Shown: one piece after another, positions 45,638 through 57,674 of the stretch | How the letters are laid out: the number at the start of each line of letters is the position of its first letter | How positions within the stretch are numbered: position 1 is the first letter of the stretch | Assembly (NCBI RefSeq): GCF_022376445.1 | Contig: NW_025955032.1 | Location: forward strand, 62,001-126,000 | Length of the DNA: 64,000 nucleotides | Direction of reading: 5' to 3' | From: Fomitopsis serialis | Taxonomy: Eukaryota; Basidiomycota; Agaricomycetes; Polyporales; Fomitopsidaceae | Made by a program: the position numbers and the translations under genes | The notes under the pieces: model-generated | What the model saw: only the letters and a program-made list of their open reading frames with translations | The model's database searches: none | Told to the model about the DNA's origin: nothing

Positions 45638-48600
45638 TCACCGCCGCAGCGCCGACAACATCTTCGCCAGCGCGTTGATCTGGCCCTTCTGCACCTTGCG
45701 TGGACCGTCATGCTCGCCTTCGGCGCTTCCCTCCCCATCGTAGCGCTCACGCTGCCCAGAGAGATCCGTCGTGCTCGTCGCTGCATCCGACCTCGGGTTG
45801 GTTGGCTTGTAGTGCGGACGCTCGCTGATGGTGTCCAGGCCCGAATCGGTCGGCTTCGCGCGACGGGGCTTGCGCTGCGGGGGCCCACCAAACCTATTCT
45901 CATTTCGTTGCCGGGATTGCGGGGCATGTGAGGAGGCATCTGGTCGATCTCCCAAGGCGTGCCATTGACGACTATGAATGAACGTCAGCCTCACTCGAAA
46001 AGCATACCGACTAGCTCATACTCACACTTGATGTTCGCAGGCATGCCGGCCGGCCGCTCGGAGAGCGCGACCGATCTGTTGTCGCTGGCCGAGGAGTACT
46101 TGCTCGCGCCGGTGTAGTTGCTGCGCCAGCTGCCGGACGACAGGCTCGTCGCCGCCGTCGCCACGCTGCGCGTGCTGCCGTTGCTATACTTCGTAAACGT
46201 CGACGCCGACGTATTCGCGCTAGACATCGAGCTCCGCCAGTTGGATGACGCCATCGAGCTCGCGCTGGACGCGACGGGCCGTCCGCTGCGCGTGCTCGTG
46301 GGCGAGACGCCGCGCTTGCTCACAGGCGAGACCGCGCGCTGCGACTTTTGGTCAGCACCGTTCGCACCACGGCGCTCGTTGGCGCTGTTCGCAGAGAACA
46401 CAGAGCTCGAGGACGGGCCCCACGTGCTGCTGTTACCCGCGTTCTGGCCATACGGGTGGTTCTTCGTGCGACGACCGCGGTTGCTGAAGTTACCCATCTC
46501 CCCCAACTCGGGCCTCGAGGTAGACGACGGCGTGAGAGGCGCGTTGAGGCTCATAAGCAAGTTGGTGACGTTGCTGGCTGTGGACGACATCGGCTTGCCA
46601 GCTGTATTGGGAGCGCTGCCGCTGCCAGCTTCCGAGGGCGTCTCCTCGACGGACGGGACCTTGATACCAGCGCTGCTGGCCTTGCCGAAGGAGAGCTTCC
46701 ACTTCGACGGCTTCTTCGAGATCGTAGAGGCCGAGACGGAAGTCGTGGACGCCATAGCAGATGACGACAGCGGGTAGGGAGGCACAAGGACGTGCGGGAG
46801 GATGGCGGGTGCGGTGACATCGGGAGTGCGGTGTCTGCCAGACACAGACACGCCCTGCGAATGGCGGGACGTGCGGCTGATCTCGCGCGCCAGCGACTGC
46901 GACGCCTCCGCAAGCGTGTTGAGGGTGGCATCCTGAGTAGCCCCAGACGACAGTGCAGCGCCCTTGCCCTTGCGCGCACCACGTTTGCGACGCTTCTGCG
47001 TAGACGCCGAGCGCGAGCTTGCTGCACCACTAGCTGTCCGCCCCAAGGGGTCCTGATCGTCCAGCTCCAGCTCCTCGTTCTCCTGGTCCTGGACTGTGGA
47101 GAGCATGGAGGTCTCGGCTGCAACAGGGACGAGTGAGGGCGCCCGAGACATGTTCCGAGACGCACGGTGAGACGACATGTCAATGGGCGTGGCACTCCTG
47201 AGCGACGGGCGGCGCGAATGAGGGAACGACGCAAGGCGATGGCCGTGGACGGAGGAGATGGAGACTGTCCGTGCATGGCCGTGCCTCTCACCGCCCAGGA
47301 GCGTGGGCAGGTCGCGCACCCACATGCCAAACGCACGTGCGCTGATACGCTTTCCGTTGTCGCGTGGTCCGTCGAGGAGACAGAAGACGTTCGTCGCGAG
47401 GAAGTCGGCGACAGGGTATGTCATGCCAGCGAACCGAGACATGAAGAACTGCACCGGCGACTGACGGAACACCTTGAAGGACGGACAGACACCCTCGGCA
47501 GCATCCGTCCAAGGGTTATAGTGGTACAACCTTCGGTTCCATTCATGTCAGAGAGATCACAGCACCACGATGAGATGCGACGTACATATTGATAAGCACG
47601 ATACCAAGTGACCAGACGTCGGCAGCACGAGGTGAATAAGTAGGGTGTAGGTTATTTCGGCATTCTTCATAAGAGATCGGTATGAGCACACGAGGAGTGA
47701 TGACAGCGCAGCGATCGACGTACCGAAACTCATGTAAGGAGCGCTACCGCAATCCATGTCGGCGGAATCGGTATCCGTGGTGGATAGTCCAAAATCAGAA
47801 AGCTTGACAACAACCTTGCGCTCGCGCCGTCCGTCGGGAAGGGACGTCCACCCGTCTGTCACGATGAAGTTCTCCGGCTTGATATCCCGGTGGAAGACAG
47901 AGTGATCGTGGCACGTCGCCACAGCATCGCACATCTGGGAGAACATGGACGCGATGAGGTGCAGGCGAGTGCGGGAAAGAAGCTGCGACGGGGCAAGAGA
48001 CGAGAGCAGACTCGGGCTCGAGGGCGTGCGGGAAGTGCTGCAACTCGAGTCTGAAGGCGGAGTCGTCGAGAGGTCCAAGGCCAAAGGGTCGACTTCGTAA
48101 TGGTCGCGGGCCTGTTCCAAGAAGTAGAAGAGATCTTCACCTGGCACAAACTCGAGAAGAAGAAGCAAAAAGGAAGGAGTCTCGAGCGTGCGATGCAAGG
48201 TGACGATGTTGGGGTGTGCTGGGAGGGACTGATGAATTGTGGCCTGTACAGAAAAATGTTAGAAAAGACGCATATGGCCACACAAATGAAGCATACCTCG
48301 AACAGCTGTGCGTCCAGAGCATCCCGGTCAAGGTTGGCCTTGGACAACACCTTGATAGCGTATTCGCGGCCATACTCAACAGCATGGTGGCGAGCAAAAT
48401 AGCCATCATCCATCTCCATGCTCCCAGCAACAGCAACGCCATGTTCATCATCCGAGGGAGGAGAACAAGGGCGCGACAGGACCTCACGTACGAGATACAC
48501 GACAGCGTAGCTTCCAGTACCAAGAGTGCGGACTACCTCAAACTCCTTCGCCGGTTCATCATAGTCGGCCCGCGGTTCAGATGAGCTGATGGGGACCCGC

Positions 48601-49058
48601 ACGATGGTCTCACCCTGGAGGGAGATGCCTTCCCCGACCAAGTCGCCTTGCGAGAGAACGTCCACGACGACGGACGAGGTCGAGGAGCCATAAGACTTGT
48701 TGTCGAAGAAGGACAAGTTGGACTTGAGAGGGTGTGGCGAGCGAGAGACCGGGCTGGGCAGCGGACGCGACGAAGAAACCAAGGGGGAACGGGGAATCTG
48801 CTTTGAGGATGTGCGGGGATTGGGCGAGGGGGAGGAGGGGGGAGTTGATGAGGGGGAGGAAGTGGTCGAGAAAGCAGTGGAAACGTGAATAGGAACTACA
48901 TGATGGGAGGGACGGGAAGGCACAAGCTTGTCGTTGAAGGCGCGCTTGTGGGTCAGAGATCCATTCTGAAAGTCGTCACTTGGGTCCCTGCGGATGAGGG
49001 GCGTTCGCTTGGAGGACGTAAGAGAAAGCGGGGGAAGCTGGACGGGATACTGCAACAT
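45638..49058 (-). CDS. Ran1/Ksp1-like serine/threonine kinase
   Basis: Likely a nutrient- or development-linked kinase. Exons 49058-48297, 48243-47724, 47664-47586, 47530-46026 and 45971-45638 give about 1,065 residues. The N-terminal 180 residues are Ser/Pro-rich. Kinase elements: LGTGSYAVVYLV glycine loop, YAIKVLSK lysine after an acidic insert, HRDIKPENFIV (Asp374), LSDFGLS (Asp404), then GSAPYMSFECRNN instead of APE, a feature I associate with the Ran1/Ksp1 group. The domain ends with WSLGIVLINMLYHYNPWTD. A long Ser-rich tail (TSVSASTISKKPSKWKLSFG) follows. In the last exon the frame starts as FVNGTPWEIDQMPPHM but the convincing end (KPTDSGLDTISERPHY to AKMLSALRR) is in another frame, so one base seems lost near 45900. 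The start is the ATG at 49058. Confidence 0.85.
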
Positions 49059-49555
49059 GAGCAAGGAGGGAAGCTAGCGAGATGGGGTCTGTTCTACACT
49101 CCGTTCTCGAGAGAATGGGCGAGATGATGAGACCTCAGGACACTACGGAGCTCGTGGGGACATGCAGCAAGGGAGGGCGGCTCTCTCGCGTCGAGCAGGA
49201 TGCGAGCAGGCAAGCAGAACGACGACCTGCGGCGTCGAGGAGCTGGGGCAAGCCTGGGGGCACCGATAGGCAGGCAGATTGCAGCAGAAGGCAAAGCTAG
49301 GGCGGAAGCGCGGGCGAAGGGCGGTGTGAGTCAGGCTGTACACGTCGAGGACGACGGCGACGACAAACTCACCCTTGTTTACCTGAGCGGCACTGCGACT
49401 GCAGCGACGACGATGGAAGAAGGGAGGATGGCAAGGGGGCGTCTGGGCTGGGGCAGGGGAGATATTGAGATTGTGGGCAGCACATGGTGTCGTGCTTCGC
49501 AGCACCACGCGCGCGCGTGCGTTCACCGGATAGGCCCACAATGGCCAACTGTCCA
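49059..49555. other. Upstream flank of the Ran1/Ksp1-like kinase
   Basis: Probably promoter and 5' leader of the minus-strand kinase. G-rich on the plus strand, with no TATA box noticed. The long duplicated block begins at its right edge. Confidence 0.45.
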
Positions 49556-52500
49556 TCCCCCTGCCCAGCTCTCACACTGCCCCACGGCCATCCCCATCGC
49601 CAGCCCACTCGCACATCTCGCTGTCTCATCGCCTTTCCGTGTCTCACCACTTTCCCACTTGCTGCAGTTGCGCTCCAGCCACCGCCGCCCCCCAGCGGAC
49701 GCTATGCACGTGCACACAAACACCATGTGGGTCCATCCGCGCCCCGTCGGCGACCGTTCCCGGCTTGATCAACTGTCGCTTGTACGTACTTCTCGCGGCC
49801 CAATGGTCGGACCGTCACGTAGGTACCTACAGAGGACACGCCGTGGTATCGACGCTCACGCAATACCTCTATGCGGAGCCCCACCCTAGCAGCACTTGTG
49901 TTCGCAATTCCACGTCACCCTAGACTCAAAATACACGCACCGCAGCCGCGTAGATACACGCATGCGCTTCCGCATCCAAACGTGATCTTCACCGCGGCGC
50001 TGGGCGGCAGCAGCATACGAGGCTCCGATTCTCCGGGCCCGTGCATGATCTCCCGCACTGCGTGCGCACCACGCCGTCCTCGGCTCCGAGTAGGGATTCC
50101 ATATGCTTCCCGATTTATCCTGAAATGTCTGCGCTGTCGAGACCGGACGTTGCCCTGGTCAAGGCACCCAGCAGGCCAGGAGCGGTCACTCGACACCCGG
50201 TGACTTCAGCTCCCTCACAACAACGTATCTACATTGCTTTGCTTGGCTCACCGATAAGCAGTTGAATGAGAACCTTCCGGCATTGAATCAACGTTCAATA
50301 GGCTAGAACCTAGGCCGCCGGCTTAGCTAAATCCGGCGTATGCTCAACGTCGGATCCCGGGCGTTACCGCGGCATCTCTGTTTGCTTCGCAAAGACCCCG
50401 AACCAACCCCGAACTTTGGGCAGGTGAGTTCGCCCTTTCCGTCCGACATAAGTACTCATATACAGATTGTTAAGTGCGCACAGCAGCCCTCTGTTACTGA
50501 CCAGGGTTTTGGAGACGCGCGGGCAGCGATTTTGCGGGCAACTTGATTGCCATACCCGCAGACAGGTGAGTATCGTGCATGCTGCCGTGGACCTGTAGCA
50601 CAGGATTGCCATACATCATGCATCAGTAGAATATAGCTATCCACCGTATCTGGATTCTGTGGAACAGTGAGTCCATCCGCTCAGAGTCTGATCCCCTCAC
50701 GATTTCCTTCTAGTCAGACATGTATATTTGGATGTTTCGTGGTAGACTACCGAACCCGTGCGGTGGGCATACCTACATGCAGTAGGTTCAAGTTCTGCGT
50801 TGTGTCATATATCACGCGCGCTCTTACCGTCGAGAATGAGTGAGAGCGAGCATCTGGATCGCCTCGGCCCCGACTGAGCGTCGACAGAGAGAGTCTCAGG
50901 AGACAGAGACTCGTCGAAGCATGTTGACATTGGAGTGAAGAGTTAAAGACAACTCCTGGTTACAGGGATACCCGGGGGTCCATCTCGAGATCGTCTCTGG
51001 ATGTGGCCTCGACGTCCTCATCCACTTCTTTCTTCCAGAGATGCTCGAGCTCTATTCTCTCGACGTCTGAGAGCGAGCTTCGCGCACGCATGACAATGTC
51101 AGTCGCCGCCTTCGCCTTCCCATGTGCGAGCAGCCACCGCGCCCAGGCGATGGTCGCGTGAACGCCGTCCTTGCGCCGCCACTGTTCGAAGATCGTCTCG
51201 AGGACGCGTCCTGAGCACGCGGGCACCTCCTCCGAAGCCGCCTCCTCCTGCGCGAAGACCTCCCGCCACACGCGCGCTGTCATCAAATACGCTGCCCCGA
51301 CGTGGCGCACGCGGGCCGCCCGCGCGTCCACATATGCCATCGATGGTGATCGTGCGTCTGACCCGGTATCCCCGCGCGCCCGCTTTCTCTTGCGAATTCC
51401 AGCCGGCGGTACCTCGCCTTCCTCGACCGTCTCGAGCCTGAGTCTGATCTTGAGCTCGATGTCAGTTGCCTTCGCGTACCGCATCAGTAGCGTTTCCTGC
51501 ACCGCAGACCACGCCGTCGCGTCCTGCATGCGGTGGCCTTCTCCCAGAAGCCGCTGTAATCCCGCGCAAGGAAAGACGCACGCCGCATTCGTAGGTACGC
51601 GTCGCCAAGAGCAGAGTCCGGCCACACGGTCATAAACAATCGATGACAGGAAAGAACAATGTGAATAACACACGCGCGTCAGCGCCCATGCTAATTTTTA
51701 GAGCCGTACGCACGCACCTCAAGCAGCCGAACACGCTCTCCCACCTCCGTCTCCATACTGCCGGTCCCGCGCCCGTTTGTGGTTTCCCAGTCTGGCTCGG
51801 GGTCTAGCCCCCAGAGCCATACGGTGTCTGTCCCTGTGCCCACGACGACTCCCCGGGCCTCGTCCCACGCACGTTTCGCATCCTCGCCTGTCGCGAATTG
51901 TTTCTCCGCGTCGAGGCGCGCAAGCCATACTTGCGCCGAGTGCTTTGTGTTGTCCTTACCGGTAAACTTTCGAGCTAACCGAAGGACCCGTTCAGGCGTG
52001 TTGCTTGTAGGCGGGAGATACTCGTGGAGGCTGTCTTGATATGCCGTGAGCAGGGTTATTGTTTCCGCCAGAAGTGCGGGCGAAGGGGTGGCCGATTTCC
52101 TTTGTGCCAGGAGCTGTAGCGATGTGATGAGGTACCCTTTCTGCAGTGCGCGGGACACACGCATACACATGATCAGATCAATGCGAAACGGGCGAGGGGG
52201 AATGATGACTGACCAGGCTGTCATCGATGTCTTTCTGACACCAGTCCCGCACGAAGCTCGCATATGCCGATGCGAGCCGCTCGTCTGCTGCATTTTGATC
52301 TCGCACAGCACTGGAAAGCCGCTCATTTGCGTCCTTTAGCGTATCCACCAATGCTTCGCCCTCGAGGTCAGGCAAAAGACGTCTCGTCGCGAATAGCCTT
52401 ATGGCGGCAGGATCTGCGGGTAGCGTTTCATGCAACAAAGTGAAGAGGTGATCCAAAAGCGTATCTCGCAGCGAAGCGGGGCATGGATACGTCGCCAGCA

Positions 52501-52962
52501 AGTCCTGCAAAGAAATGAAGAGCTCGATCTTTGGCAAAGCTGTAGAAGCGGAACTCAGCGATGAACACGCAGGACAACATGCGTAGAAAACAACCTTTCG
52601 CAGCGCTCGACATGACGGACTTGACGATGGCACCCTGCATGATTTGCCTACGCGCAGCCTCGCCTTCGTCGCCCTCGTCCTCCGCGTCCACCTGTATCTT
52701 CTCCACCTCCATCTCTTCGTCTTCATCCGCTTCCCGCGCTCGTTGCTTGCCCTTGCCCTTGGTATCCTCCACGTCGATCCCCAGAACTCCCCACCGCCTT
52801 CGCAGGCTCTCCACGAAACCCAACTCCATCTTCACGTACTCTCGCCACATCTCCGTGCTCCCCGGGTTGAGTCGGATGCCCCGCTGGAGCAGGGCGCGAG
52901 CAGCGGAAGGGGCCAGGTGCTCGAGTTCATGTGAAGCGGCGAGGATGTAAAGCGCAGGGACA
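49556..52962. repeat. Left copy of a 3.4-kb direct duplication
   Basis: This block matches 59911-63290 along its whole length, in the same orientation. From 50.5 kb rightward the two differ only by scattered substitutions and a few single-base indels. The outer 0.9 kb has more and longer gaps, for example near 49685 and 50400. The left edge is at about TCCCCTGCCCAGCTC and the right edge after GCGCAGGGACA. Confidence 0.93.
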
Positions 52963-52972
52963 ATAGGCGCTG
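50960..52972 (-). pseudogene. UTP6 left copy, 5'-truncated
   Basis: Carries the last exons of UTP6: VPALYILAASHELEHLAPS, RALLQRGIRLNPGSTEMW, DTKGKGKQRAREADEDEE, a HAT-repeat-rich middle (LPPTSNTPERVLRLARKF) and the C terminus ending DDLEMDPRVSL. Homology to the full gene stops at 52962, within the exon that begins the HAT region, so the first roughly 120 residues are absent. Where it overlaps the right copy it is in frame at two sites where that copy is not (GCCCTG near 52895 and GACGAAGGC near 52670). The frame stays open past the break to a Met at 53081, giving a chimeric 5' end. Whether it is expressed is unknown. Confidence 0.8.
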
Positions 52973-54002
52973 CGTCGATCGGAGTCGGGTCAGGTGACCG
53001 CGTGTCTGCTGAATCCCGCAGCTCGCCCCAAGTTTTGTACCACGACGAAAGTTTGGGTAAGGCGCATTGCAGGGGACACAAGGGCGACAGACAGCGGGCC
53101 CTTTCTGGTGTTGCACCGGCGCCGTTTCCGCGCGCCCGACGCCCTCACGGTGCACCGATTTCCCGGCTGCCTGTATGCGCCTGTCTACCTCGATGTACGG
53201 TACAAAGTCTCCGACAATCCACGCTGGTAAGCTCGCAGAATGCACTCGAGATTCCTCCGACCGCATTCCTGTGCCGAGTCCCAGCAGCGCGCCAGGAGTC
53301 GAAACGCGCATTCCATCACCCGCACCCGCACCGCGATCTCGACGTTTGCCACTTCTCTGCGCCCCGGGTCGTCCCCGATCGCACTCCACTCGACGACGCT
53401 CCCATGTCTGTCCTGCGGCTCGCTGTCTCGCGCGCACCTCTCGCGGACCTGCATCCCCGGTCAGCGACGCGCCCCCAACTGTATCAATGCACGCAGTTGC
53501 CCGCAGTCGGCGCCCCGCTCCTCTGCACCTCCCATTGTCACTGATATCGGCCTCGCGCACCTGTGTCGACGCAGAGAAGCCTTAGCCACTGCGCCCGTCC
53601 GTGAGCCTCTCCATGCGCTGCGGGGCCCTCCTCTGCACACTGGCAGCACCCTCCCCCGTCCCGCCTTGTTCGCCGGACGTCGATCTGTTGCGTCGAGACC
53701 CAACCATCCCAGTCCCGGCTTTCTTTACGGACACGCACGCCGACGCACGCCGCCGCGAAGACCGCTATTGCGCTCGGCCGACGTACTACCTGCGCTGCCG
53801 CAGTCGTCAATGGTCGGTTCGCGGGACGTGTCTTCGCCGGACACGCAGGCCACCAGAAGAGAAGAGCTTGGACAGGAATCGAGGAATGAGAAGAACACGC
53901 GGGTGCTCCGGAACGAGGAGGGCACAAGAGACAACACCAGCGCGCCCGCCTGCGCACCGAATCGACAAAGGTCAGCCAACTACTAGGCGTGCGATGTGAT
54001 GC

Positions 54003-54640
54003 GAGTTGATAACGCGGCAGACGACAGCGACGCGCTGCTCTCCCTGAGCCAAGCCTGAATAGCAACACGCGGTAAGTGTACCATCCCGATTCTGATTGCA
54101 ATGTTCTCTGCTGACCTTACACCCTACTCGCGATCTCCCTCGTGTACCATCCTCTCCTCTTCGTGAACCGTGCTGGCTTTCGTTCACCACGCTTGAGAAC
54201 TCGCTCAGTGGACGTCGGCCCGTGCCCGGCAGGCCCGCCCTTCATTGGTAACGGTCCGCTACCGAGCGTGCAACCTCCGTGGTGCGCGTCAGACGGTACC
54301 GCGGCGATTCGCGAATGTGTCGCTAGTCTGCAAGGTCAGACTCGAACCTAGATAGCAACGCGACAGACGAGTAGGGTGAGCATACCATCCCGGTTTCAAA
54401 TACATTGTCCTATGCTTACCTCTTCCTTGCACAGCGTCTTCCTGGGCAGGTACAGGGCATGTGACCTCTGCCGTGCGCACTAGACGACAAGTCGGAGAAC
54501 GGGACAGCCGGCGGCAATGCGCCGGTGTATCGCTTCAATCAAGCGTCCGACTCGAATCTAGGTAGCAACGCGGCAGACGAGTGGGGTCGCAGGTAAGTGT
54601 ACTATTCCGATGTCATCTGTAATATGCTTTGCTCACCTGG
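54003..54640. repeat. Diverged repeat, three copies
   Basis: Two units share GACTCGAAyCTAGrTAGCAACGCGrCAGACGAGTrGGG (y/r variable), starting near 54333 and 54549. A weaker third unit at 54003-54120 shares AACGCGGCAGACGA, TAGCAACACG and GTGTACCATCCCGATT. Each unit is followed by a GTAAGTGT/GTGAGCAT-like word and, 50 bases on, a TGCTgACC/TGCTTACC-like word, so these may be decayed exon-intron junctions. Spacings differ (about 285 and 215 bases). Confidence 0.6.
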
Positions 54641-57623
54641 TGATTCTCGCGCATCGTCTGCGTGAGAAACCCGTGCAGACCCGTCTACCCCGCACCGTGC
54701 TCGTGTACCACTGCCCCGTAAAAGGTAGGTTCGCCGGACGGCGTTATGTCGTGTCTTCGGTGATTGCATAGGACCTGCAACGCTGCGTCGACCCGCGCAT
54801 CAGGCGAGGTTAACCGCCAGGGAGATTGGTCGAGGCGGGGTCCGGGAAGCAACACCATCATCCGGGGCAGGAACACGTAGCGAAGTGGGTCAAGACGTGC
54901 AGGTGAGTGAGAGATGGCAGCCTCGCTGATGTTCGCGGCGTAAGCAGTGGCGTGACGAGGGGACTAACGTCGCTCGCCAAACCTGGCAGGATGCGATCTA
55001 GAAGGTATGTCGTGGGTATACGAGGCTGGCGCGCCGCTGGCGGTCTCTATTTCACGCGCAAAGTCTAGTGTACCACCGGGTACTGCACGTCTCCGCCGTG
55101 CGCATCGTCGATGCACGAATAGCATGTGCTAGACGGTGTTCCCGTGTCGTAGAGATGCGTGTCAAGGCCATCTACTCGGACACCTGCAGTCCGCGTTTCA
55201 GTACAATTAATCTGCGAGAGAATATGCAGTCGACTCACCATCGATGACCGGCTCCCCGCTGTCCGGCCTTGAAAGGGTGTCATCCAGTCGGCATGTGTCG
55301 TCCAGGAAACGGGTATTACCCACCCGGAGCGTGGAGACATCATCTCGCAGAGACTGATAGACACCCGGGGGTTATCGTCCGTGCGCTGTCAGTGTTCGGG
55401 CACTTGTCATGGCTCGTTCATCTGCAGACAGCTTCAGTACAGTGCCAGAGGAAGTGTACTTGAAAGTACTCACCAGGCAACCTCGTCGCACACCCTCAAC
55501 ATTACGATGCTCGCGGTCAGAGAAGCGAGCGTCGTAAGCGGCGAGTCTCTGTTGCGTCTTCAAGTTGTGAGTTTACGTTGTACGCCCGGCGCCCACCGGT
55601 CTACTGTTCGACGTGGTCGGTTGGCTGTTCTTTGAACTGCTCGCCTTTGGTACTGTTTTTGAGTCCTTCCATGAGCTGTGCCGTCCGAATTGTGAGGTGT
55701 ATTCTTAACGCACCATCATGTCCGTTAGTCGCTGCCGGTATTACTCCGGAGGCTCGTGAATACGTGACCTCGAGTCCCTAATCATCCAGTCCGTCCTGTG
55801 CCTGCAGCATGGGCATTCCTGTTAGCCATCTAGTACTGTGTGTGGGTTGGATGGTTACCTACAGAAATTTCTCCCTCGCCCGTCGAGCCAATACCTGCCT
55901 GAAACTTTGGCCGAGCACGTTGTGCACCGATACTGTGTTCAGGTCAGTGATGTCGAACGCAGGCAGTATGGCAAGTTCGTGTACTTACCTGATATCACAG
56001 TGTCAGAGAACAAGTTGTTGACCTAGGGTCTTGACACGGAGGAATACGATGCTGCAGCTGGTGTCGTTGTGGCAAGGAAACAAGGGCTTGGTCCACGGGG
56101 CATTCCACGTCAACCACTGATTCAACAAGGAGTGACACGGTCGCCTAGCCATTGAGATCTCGGCTCGTCCCTTGATCTTCGTGATCTAAGATTGAATGTA
56201 AGTTCAGGGAACCATGGTTACAGTAGGTGTCACGGTCAGGGGCTTGCCGTCTGAATCAGCCGAACATGGTGTCACAGCTGTGTTCCCATATTTTATTGAG
56301 TCTGCCCGTGTATAGCTGTCTACAAGGCCATATACCTCACAATCTGAATTTCAATGACCAAGAGCGAAGTATACTGTAGAGCTGAGTGATAGGAGAATGG
56401 ATGGTATTCTCACACATTCGGACGACGGTACGTCAGACATTGATCGGGCTATCAGTCTTTTACAACATATGGTCAAATTGCATCACAGCTGCAGGGTTCT
56501 GATTTCGTCCGCTGAAGAGCAGACAGCGGGATCATCAGTCAGAGGTGCAGGAAGTCCATGGAACTTCAGTACAATGGTACAGTCTGTACATGGGCTGAGA
56601 CTACACCCCGGACTCGCAGAATATCGGACCAAGCGGGTCCATGCTTACCTCGTCATGCCTCTGGTCGACGAGGGCAGTACAAGCCCGAAAGCTCGAAAAA
56701 TGTCCGAGCCTTCACGTTCGTACTGCCGCCGTCGGGGAGCGATCAACGCGCACCATATCCGTTCCAGCACCGGGTAACGGCATCCGCGTAATTGCGTTGT
56801 CGAAGGCGCAGATTGAGCGGTTGACGATCCTTCCGGTGCTTGTGTGACGCACCCAGTACGCGACGGCCCGGATCGCTAGAGCGAGCAACCACCGGCGGGT
56901 GCTGTGCCGGCACCGTGAGGAGCACGATTCGACGGAAGCAGGAGACGTCCTCCTGGACTCCTGTACGCACGAGACGGTCCAGTCTGCCCCCAAGAAACAC
57001 ACTTGTGCGTGTTTGGCGGTTGTCCGGGTGCCGCCACGGTAAGCCAATAGGAACGGAAGAAGTACGGCGAACGGTAAACAACATTTGGGCCATCCAGAGC
57101 CGATCCGAGCTGACGGAACATTTCGACTTTGCTGGGTTTGTTTGTCGTCCTGACACAGAGGCTTCGGATGATCCGCGTTGCGGCTACAGGTGGTCTTGAC
57201 AGGTAGCGAGGAGGGTATGACAGGACGGCCCCGACACACCTAAGAATTCGTAGCAACCTACCGCTCTGGTATGGCACCCGCCGTTAGGTGGTACACGATG
57301 GGGGAGGACGTCGCTGTCTGGTCGCTTGCCCAGTGTCAGCCGGAGACAACGCGGGATGACCAGTTCCGTTGAACGTACCAGACTGTCCTAAGCGAGCACA
57401 GCTCGCGTCGCCGTTCTATCCAGGAACATTGCGCGTGCGCGAGTCGCCGTTCTCGAAATGGCACGGTAGCGAGCGCGAGACGGAGACTCCGCGGATCATG
57501 AGCAATGCGTCGCGCCGAGTATCCGCGTCAACGGCAACGACATGTCGTCTCGCCGGACAGGGCGTCGGCAGCCATCCTACGCCGGGAGCAGGACACATAC
57601 CGCTGGTACACATCCTTCCGTCC

Positions 57624-57674
57624 AGCCGTCCACGCCGTCCTGCAGCCCTCCACGCCGTCCTGCAGCCCTCCACG
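57624..57674. repeat. 20-bp tandem repeat
   Basis: Two full units of CACGCCGTCCTGCAGCCCTC, with partial units on both sides. Short, GC-rich and without spacers; a simple minisatellite. Confidence 0.8.

Noticed and set aside
46118..46777. 219-codon plus-strand frame
   Set aside because: Exact antisense of the Ser-rich tail of the Ran1/Ksp1-like kinase.
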